Origin: Stenogyne calaminthoides
Lineage: Eukaryota > Streptophyta > Magnoliopsida > Lamiales > Lamiaceae
DNA length: 64,000 nt
Direction of reading: 5' to 3'
Assembly (NCBI GenBank): GCA_037126765.1
Contig: JBBCBC010000024.1
Location: forward strand, 22,169,554 to 22,233,553
Under the pieces are notes generated by a model. The model did not search any database and was not told the DNA's origin. It worked only from the letters and a program-made list of their open reading frames with translations. A program made the translations under genes and the position numbers. Below are positions 57,159 through 64,000 of the stretch, piece by piece. Every line of letters starts with the position of its first letter. Position 1 is the first letter of the stretch.

Positions 57159-58862
57159 TTAGATCTGTGGTACCCATTTGGTATAGGGTCCTACCAGGTT
57201 AGCTGTACCTTTTGGAATCCAAATCTGCCTGACAACTCTAATCACTTTAGAGTGGCTGATCTGTCTTCCATAAACATCTACATACACATTTACTACTCTG
57301 GGTGCCTTAGCAGTTTCTTGTGTATGAGTGCTAGCCTTGGCATGAACATGAGCCTTAGAATTTTTCTTTGGTACAGGCATTTTGTTCATTTGCTTTGGCT
57401 TCTGTGCAGTTGGTCTGAATCTTTGTTGACTTGGGTTCAGGTAACCTTTACCTTTAGGCAAGTGGGGCTTAGGTTTCCTGTACTGAAATTGGGGTCTTTC
57501 AGTAATCTGGGGACTTGGTCTCTTCAGTTGAGAATGTCTCTGCTGAGTGTTTCTCTTCTGAAGATTCCTCTGCTGGTTCAGTGCAGATCCTTTCAGGTTT
57601 GCATTCTTAGCCTGAGGCTTCGAAGTACTTGCCTGAAATTTTCCTACTGAGTGGTCAGGTTTTCTAGCCTTCACCTGAGGTTTGGGCTTTCTTACCTGAT
57701 CATTCAGTTTTACTGGAACCATAGGTCCTTTTCCCTTGTCTAACACCTTGGGCATTTCTTCAGTTCGAAGTGTAGGTGCCACTAGTTTAACAAAGATTGT
57801 CTTCTTGCTACTTGATGCAGCATTCAGATGACCTTGTGAGGTTCCCTCTGGAATGTATCCCAATCCAGATTTTATAGTGGCAAGTCTCTGATAACTCTGA
57901 ATTTCATCTATTACTTTAGATGCAGTATTCAATAGAGTTAGCTTCTTCTGCGCACTATCCTCACATTTATGTAGAGTTTTATGCTTCTCAGAGAGGTCAT
58001 TGAACTTAGTTCTGATCAGCTGAATTTCCTCAGTGAATTTCTCTAGTTTTTCATTCAGGGTCACTATCAACTTCTCTTTCTCTGAGAGTTGTACTTTCAG
58101 AACATCTAGTTCATCAGTAGTTCCCATTAATTGAGAAGTGATCTCAGTATTACTAGAGTTTTTCCACTTTAGATTCTCAGCAGTCAGTTCTTTGTTCTGC
58201 TCTTGAGTTTCATTCAGCGGTTCTTGTAACACAGCATAGTCCTTCATAAGACTCTCAAAAGAATCCATCAGGTCAAATTGACTGTTTACAGTAGAACTTG
58301 ACAACTCTTATGCTTGTGTAGGAGCAACAACAGAGATAGAAGAACTTACCTCTCCTACAACCATGAGACAGATGTCATCACTGACACTTTCTGAGCACAT
58401 TTCATCTGAGGAGCTGGAACTTTCTCCAGACTCCTTTTCTTCCTTAGCAATCTCAGCAAGTGTATCCCATATTTTCTTTGTATTCTCACAATGAGAGATC
58501 TTCCTCATAACACCATCATCAATAGTGTTATATATTGTATCTTTGGCAATATAGTCAAGATTGACTAACTTCCTCTGATCAGGAGTAAGTTGGTCATCAG
58601 ACTTTGGAAATATAGTCCTGGAATCATTTCTCTCATCTTCTGTAACTCTGGGATTCACAACAGTGAATTGGAATGGTCCTTCAGTAACCACTCTCCACAT
58701 TCTTTCATGCTTAGAATACAGATGAGCCTGCATTCTTAATTTCCACAAATCATATTTCTCAACTGAGAACATTGGAAGTTTCTTAGAAGAAAATATATCT
58801 GAGTCTTTTAAGATATCAGCAAATAAGATCTGTTCAGATAGACCACAAGAATCTTTTAGCAA
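57159..58862 (-). pseudogene. Gag of element E, zinc knuckle deleted, one nonsense codon
   Basis: N-terminal frame 58862-58308: FSVEKYDLWKLRMQAHLYSKH, VVTEGPFQFTVVNPRVTEDE, DDQLTPDQRKLVNLDYIAKDTIYN, KKIWDTLAEI, then a direct in-frame jump to KEEKESGESSSSSDE. F has about 750 bases between these points, including the zinc knuckle, so E lacks it. A single TAA (58308) separates this from the next frame; F has CAA at that codon (TLAQEF), so it is a C-to-T change. 58304-57159 is open for 381 codons: coiled coil (ELTAENLKW, LSEKEKLIVTLNEKLEKF), then a basic K/Q/P-rich tail. It ends in IWIPKGTANLVGPYTKWVP, the segment before protease. Confidence 0.82.
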
Positions 58863-58905
58863 ATAAGATTATGGTCAACAAAGCAGGTGGTCAAGTTGAA
58901 CCACT

Positions 58906-58919
58906 GCTCTGATACCACT
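58906..58919 (-). other. Primer binding site of element E
   Basis: On the minus strand AGTGGTATCAGAGC follows the LTR edge, a perfect initiator tRNA-Met type site. Confidence 0.88.
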
Positions 58920-60981
58920 TGTTGGTCCCGGTGCAAACGAGTCTTACACGTGTATGGGGGGAATACACGTGTTCGTTTTTTTAAACTTTTTCTTTCATCG
59001 AGGTCACTTTTAAAGTTGTCCTCGATGATTTGGTCCAGAGAAGCACGGATCGCTCTGAAGTCAAAGTCTACCTCGAGATGCGATCCCGAAATGCTTCGAG
59101 ATACCTCGAGATAATCCCAACCGATCCTCGAAGCCAGAGATCCTCGAAATGCTTGGATCGGATAACTAACTTATTGAACCCTCAGAAGAGTAAGTTCAGT
59201 TTGGTAACTATCTGTTCTAGCTACTCAGATGTGCGGAATGGTTGGCCCTAAGTTTATACTCGTTTTATGCTTTTGCTGAAAACCTTCCTTTTAATGGAAT
59301 AGTGATTAGGCTGTGATTCAGTTATATGCAGCTTCAGTGGATTGATTCAAACTGAATATCAGTGAAAATATGCTTTCAATTTGAAGTAATGCAACAGTTA
59401 ATCAAAGCAAAACAGAAAGCAAATAACACAACAAGTTATAGTGGTTCAGAGACTCAAGCTCCTACGTCCACTCTCTCTGATCTCTTCAGAGAAATTCACT
59501 AATCACTTCTTAAGGTTTTCTGACTAACTCTGTAGTTTACTAACCTTTCTATTTTGAGCTTTAAAGACTACCTCTCAGGTTTACTAACTCAAAACACACA
59601 CAAACTTTTCGACTATCCAAGATAGTTTACTCACTTTCTTCTCTAGAGCTTTACACTACCTCCTTGTAGTTTACTAACTCTTTACAACTCCAATCTCACC
59701 AACAATCACACTCAAACTACCTTACAAAGGGTTTGGGGTTTCTTGGTTGGTTTACAACTAGGATGAGATATCCTTTACAATTAAGAACAATGCAAAGGCT
59801 AGGATATCTCGACTAAGCTTTGGATATATCTTATCAAGCTAGGCTTAGTGAAATGAGCTCTCTTCGAAATAAAGCACTTGGAAAATTCTTGGGTTTTCGA
59901 GTGCTTCAACTTGCAATAATAAGTTTGAGCTCTTGAGTTGCTTACAAATTTCCCGTAACCTTCAATGTAGAGGGTCACAAGTATTTATAGGCAGGCACCA
60001 AGGTCACTCTTGAAAAACTATCAGTTGGAAGAGATAGCTTCGTGAGTTTCCTCTTATGGTGTGTGATGAACGACTATATTTAGGGTTTGAAACTCCCTAA
60101 GACGTTTTAGGCAACCTGTTTTTTCATGTAGTGGTCATCACTTTTTACGATGGAACATAGTACTCTTCGACATGTTTCAGATGACACTGTCATTGTCGCT
60201 GTCGATAAAGTACGATGTTGTCTTCTTCTTTTTTACTTTTGTCTTCAGCTAAATGTAGACAAACTCAACGGCTCTTTTTGGTCACTATCTCTGAGTGATA
60301 TAACCTTAACAACACTTTGTCTTAGTTCCTTTTGTCTGCATGAGAATGTCTTGGGCAATATCTATTTTTCTAAGCAATCGCGTTTTTCGATATTGTATCC
60401 TTGAGATAGATATTTTTCGATTGCCTCGGAACATTCGAGTTTATATTGAGCATTGATTACATTCTTGAGTCTTGATGAATTCTTGTGCCTTGATATCCTT
60501 GGTCTTGATCTTGATCTTACGTGTCTTGAGTTTTTCGAGTCTTGATGTCTTTGAGTCTTGATTAATCTTACGAATCTTCCACGGATATCTTGGCCCGATA
60601 TCTTGAAAATCTTCATGTTGAGTCTTGATTTTCGATTTCTCCTTTGAGTCTTGATATCTCGATTTCTCCTTTGAGTTTTTCGGTTTCTCGATTTCTCCTT
60701 TGAGTCTTGATTTCTCGATTTCTCCTTTGGTCTTGATATCTCGATTTCATCTTGAAACTTGAAACTTCAGTTTCATACTGAAACTTCAGTTTCTTCATAA
60801 ACTTCTTTGAGTCTTGAAATCTATCCTGATCTATATCTGCGGACTATACATTGTGCAGATAACATCCTGAATACTCTAAACCTGAATCCTGACTCAACTA
60901 TCAAGATTATCCTGAACATGTCATACTCAGGGGTTTTGGGATCTAATCAAAATCATTCTTTATTAAATTCATCTCCCAACA
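58920..60981 (-). repeat. 5' LTR of element E (2062 bp)
   Basis: It pairs with 50189-52281. TATA (TATTTATA on plus) at 59982-59989. Stretches such as 59180-59540 are nearly identical to the 3' LTR, while 58960-59160 and 60380-60780 are changed by loss of CAG/CTG words. Confidence 0.92.
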
Positions 60982-61891
60982 AGCCTCGTGGGGAGGGTCA
61001 TCGTCGCCACTAATAATAACCCACAATCATCCATTTGGAATTCATTCATGTGAAAGCTATCTTTTGACCGTCCCGTGGGGGGAATTTCTCCAAAAGAATT
61101 CACAAATAAATAAATCATGGAGGTCAAAATTAATTCAATTTTATTATCCGGAATAAAATTGTCAATTAATTATTTAAACATACTTAGTAATTTTTGAAGG
61201 TGAGATTTTTCATTGGGCAACTCTCATGCAAACACATTGAAACAAATTAAATAAAGCATAAGATAGCACAATAATAAATCAAGCAAAGCAGAAAAATAAA
61301 CATATTGGGCACAAATTATTCAATTGTCATTGTTTGATTTTTCTTGGCTTGATCTTGAAGAAACACCGTCTTGAATTTCTCCCACTCGATCGTCTCGAAA
61401 AAATACTCCGTCTCGAAACGCCACGCCAAGTAGCTCGCAGCCGGGATGCACGCCCGCATCCGGCCGGCCACTTGGCCAAGTCGGCCTTGGCAGCCTCCCT
61501 TGGCACGTTTCGCGCGATGCACGCCGCCTACGCCCAGTTCTGGATTTTATCCTTTAATTCTTCATTTCCGTCTTCGTTTCCGATCCGGTTACAATTTATT
61601 TACCAAAAATAAATAAACCTAGATCTAGACTAGTCTATTCTATTACATTGATCAAATCAAACAAATCCTAATCTGCTCGTGGATTTTCTCACGAGGCAAA
61701 ACGAATCCGAACGAATCGAATTAAAAACCGCAATTTATATGCATGCATAAATAAACACATTAGATTCCATGACAATTGTATACCTGCAAAACAGATCTAG
61801 CAATTCTACTATCCAATTTCAAATTTAATGTCAGCGAATTAAATTACAATTAAAAAAATTCAGAGCCCGAAACCGTGGCTTTGATACCAAT
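60982..61891 (-). other. Leader of element D, primer-site part
   Basis: It continues the leader after E (TSD AGCCT at 60982-60986) up to the primer site AATTGGTATCAAAGCC (61876-61891 on the minus strand). It has a GC-rich block at about 61325-61610, shorter than in A or G. The frame 61334-61612 is not convincing as a gene. Confidence 0.75.
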
Positions 61892-63681
61892 TGTTGGGGA
61901 ATAAGTTGCATTATTACTAGCATGAATTAATCCTATATTAATTCAAATAATAATCCAATAACATATCATGCATATAATTAATTCACGTAAATCCTACGCA
62001 TGCGGAATTCTACGAGTTTACGTGAACGTACCTCTTGGGATGGCAGTGATCTGGCTGATTAGACTAACCAAAAGAACTTCCCAAGTATTCCCTTAATCCT
62101 TGTTCGACTATCCGGTGGTAGGACACTTGTGAACAATTAACAAAAGGAAAATAAATTATGTTGCACCACCTTTGTGGATTTACTAATTTTTCCAGCACGT
62201 GGAATTGTACTTGGGAATGAAAGAGTCATCCCCTATTTATTGAGCATATGTGGTCGAAAATTGTGGCAAAAAACAATGTGGGAAAATCTTTTCTTGATCT
62301 CCAAGAAATCTTGAATATATCTCCTATATTCTTTTTCCCATAATTATAATATTCCACAAAATCCCACCTACTCTTTGTTATGGGATATTTTCGAAAATAA
62401 TAGGCAAGAATCCAAGATTTGGATCTTCTTGAATTTATGAGATATTCTTGTATTTCAAGAAATACATATCTTCCATAATATCTTTTCAAGAAAATCAAGA
62501 AAATCTTTCTTGCCCTTTATCTTTCAAAATATTTGAAATTTTCCTTATAAATAACCAAGTGGGAGATTTCTTGAATTTAATGAGATAATCTTGTATTCCA
62601 AGAATACATATCTTCATTCCATAACAAAATTCAAAGAAAATCTTTCTCCCCTTTTATCTATAAATTTTGAAAATAATTAGGAAAAATAAGCAACAATATT
62701 TATTTTATTTTAAACACCTTTTTCAGTTATTGGACTATATGTTGGGCTACTTAGGGGGCCTTTAGGAGAATTAAGATTGGATCTTCCAATGGATCTTGAA
62801 TTATCAATATTGAGCCACAATATTATTCAAGCCCATAAATATTAATTAATCCCACTACATAATTAATATTGCACTATCCATCTTAACCCATATTACAGTC
62901 AATATGGCTCCCGGTTATTATTTCCCGTGTTTAAGATTATCTAGCCCATTAATTAATTCAAGCCACTGAAATAGCTTTCCATTAATTAATATCTTTTGTC
63001 CTTGGTCAAGGAACGGTTCAACATTATTATCCATACCGGAAACTAATTCCACTTGCAAGATTTGGTATGATAAAGCTTATGAACCTCCCAAGGGGGCAAA
63101 TCGAACAAGCGTACTTGCACACGATTCTCCGTATTAAATCTTAGCAATCACATGTGACCAATAATATTGTCCAAGATAAAAAGTATTGAATCTCGTTGAT
63201 TCTCTACCCATAATAAGTCAAAGCAATAGTTACCAATCACACGTGATCCTATTTAAGGAACGAAGATTAAGAAATAACGAACTACTGAGGTCTAATTCTT
63301 ACTTGTTCAGTTCTGAAGAATTTGTCCTTCCGTAGGTCCTATTCAGTGCATCAGTCATGCACTAGTGTAATATCTTGGTCAAGACAAGTCAATCCGAGCC
63401 TTACACTTCAACCTTTCACGATGGATTGTTCATTTCCATCTAGGTCGTGAATGGCGTACTTTTAGTTACAAGGGACTGTTAATTTAATCTTTTGTGATCT
63501 GGTATCACTAAATTAACTACAATGTAACACGTACGATTTATTGAACAGTTATGCAGTAAATATATGTAACATTCGATAATATTTAAAGCATCAGTGATAA
63601 ACAATTTATTTAAGTAAATAAGTCCGAAATTCAGTTTTGATTATACAAAGTAAAAGCATACTTTCCAGTATAATCCCAACA
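61892..63681 (-). repeat. 5' LTR of element D (1790 bp)
   Basis: It matches the 3' LTR except for a gap of about 50 bases near the left end (44820-44868 has no counterpart). The TATA position reads CAATAAATAGGGG, a weakened box compared with A and with the D 3' LTR. Confidence 0.9.
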
Positions 63682-63689
63682 CAGTCTCC

Positions 63690-63700
63690 AGGTGGGAGAT
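63690..63700 (+). other. Polypurine tract of element C
   Basis: AGGTGGGAGAT lies directly before the 3' LTR at 63701. It is the typical copia tract and fits the plus orientation of C. Confidence 0.75.
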
Positions 63701-64000
63701 TGTTGGGTTATAGAGCCTGAGTGAAACGGGGATGCAGGGCGCGGGAGGCGCTCGACCAGTGCTCGAGGTCAAGCAAGTGTTCTCGGTCAAGCGCTCCCCT
63801 TTGCAGCGGTGAGAAGGTGCTCGAGCAAGGTTGCTGATCGAGCAGAACCGTTCGACCAAGGGCTGAGGTCGAGCGGTTCCGAGGCCTATACGCGGAGGCC
63901 CAGTTTCATCTTCTAGGGTTTCGGCCAGGATGGGCCAAACCTAGGTTTCTATTATAAATACCCCCTGACTCCCCCATTGTATCTTGCACTACTTGCACTA
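63701..64000 (+). repeat. 3' LTR of element C, cut by the window edge
   Basis: It starts TGTTGGGTTATAGAGCCTGA and follows the 5' LTR closely for 300 bases, including TATAAATA at 63953-63960. By comparison with copy 1 it should end about 157 bases past the window. Confidence 0.85.

Larger units (their letters stand above)
50189..60981 (-). mobile_element. Element E: pol-deleted Sirevirus-like element of the F family
   Basis: It starts TGTTGGTCCCGGTG at 50189 and ends ATCTCCCAACA at 60981, with perfect TSD AGCCT (50184-50188 and 60982-60986). Primer site (58906-58919) and polypurine tract (52282-52295) show minus orientation. It is 10793 bp against 14722 bp for F. Missing relative to F: the zinc-knuckle part of gag and all of pol except scraps of RT and the RNase H tail. 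The extra ORF region is kept. It must use enzymes in trans. Confidence 0.92.
44801..63681 (-). mobile_element. Element D: copia retrotransposon of the A family, split by E
   Basis: It starts TGTTGGGGGAATAAG at 44801 and ends ATAATCCCAACA at 63681. Primer site at 61876-61891 and polypurine tract at 46640-46650 give minus orientation. Without E it is about 8.1 kb. No 5-bp TSD was found: TCATC precedes 44801 while CAGTC follows 63681. Both flanks are C-family DNA. Integrase and RT are fused by a deletion near 48100, so it cannot be autonomous. Confidence 0.88.
6670..64000 (+). mobile_element. Element C: small non-autonomous copia-type LTR element, host of the whole nest (runs off the window)
   Basis: The 5' LTR (6670-7126), primer site (7127-7141), a short gag-like start (42560), repeat-rich internal DNA, polypurine tract (63690-63700) and 3' LTR (from 63701) are in one orientation. 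No pol is seen in any part attributable to C, so it must borrow enzymes. With A and D removed the element is only about 3-4 kb, including an extra internal LTR (43322-43710). The 5' flank is GTTAG (6665-6669); the matching duplication would lie right of the window. The first and third LTRs resemble each other more than the middle one. Confidence 0.8.

Noticed and set aside
57108..57650. 180-codon plus-strand frame
   Set aside because: It lies exactly opposite the E gag C-terminal tail and has no motif.
1..64000. tRNA or rRNA genes
   Set aside because: No cloverleaf with A and B boxes or rRNA word was found; the TGGTATCAGAGC hits are primer sites next to LTR edges.

Overview
The window is plant nuclear DNA, almost certainly from an angiosperm. 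It is not gene space. About 90% of it is a nested pile of Ty1/copia LTR retrotransposons, recognisable from TGTTGG...CCAACA termini, initiator-tRNA-Met-type primer sites (TGGTATCAGAGC and variants), polypurine tracts, and gag / protease / integrase / RT (YVDD) / RNase H remnants in copia order. No rRNA, tRNA, CRISPR or bacterial feature was seen. The only possible host gene piece is a short FAR1-type fragment near 4.3 kb.

Layout. 1-1208: minus-strand fragment of a copia element (G). 1209-4202: plus-strand, 5'-truncated copia element (H) with a decayed RT-RNase H and one 1.48-kb LTR. 4203-6669: AT-rich host-like sequence. From 6670 to the right edge lies one small element (C, 457-bp LTR, TATAAATA promoter, no pol) opened up by nested insertions. 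A (+, 7172-42554, TSD CAATT) sits in C just before its gag-like ATG. B (-, 8290-37774, TSD TCTCC) sits in the 5' LTR of A. F (+, 15013-29734, TSD GTTAG) sits inside B, in a TTTAGGG-repeat tract. On the right side of C, D (-, 44801-63681, same family as A) carries E (-, 50189-60981, TSD AGCCT, same family as F) in its leader. The 3' LTR of C starts at 63701 and runs off the window. The insertion order is therefore C, then A and D, then B and E, then F inside B.

B, E and F look like Sirevirus-type copia elements: long LTRs (1.5-2.1 kb), a large coiled-coil gag, and an extra long reading region between RNase H and the 3' LTR. That extra region is conserved in order and motifs between the B family and the E/F family. 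Each copy is preceded by a TATA-like box and a telo-box (AAACCCTA). E has lost almost all of pol and the gag zinc knuckle but keeps the extra region nearly open. It is the most interesting coding feature here. A and D are a different copia lineage; both have pol deletions.

A caution on sequence quality. In long patches (the 5' LTRs of B and E, most of F, parts of B gag and D pol) CAG and CTG words are replaced by CG-like words relative to sister copies, while neighbouring patches are clean and carry open frames. This looks more like a long-read consensus problem at CHG-methylated sites than real mutation, so many frameshifts listed below may not exist in the plant.
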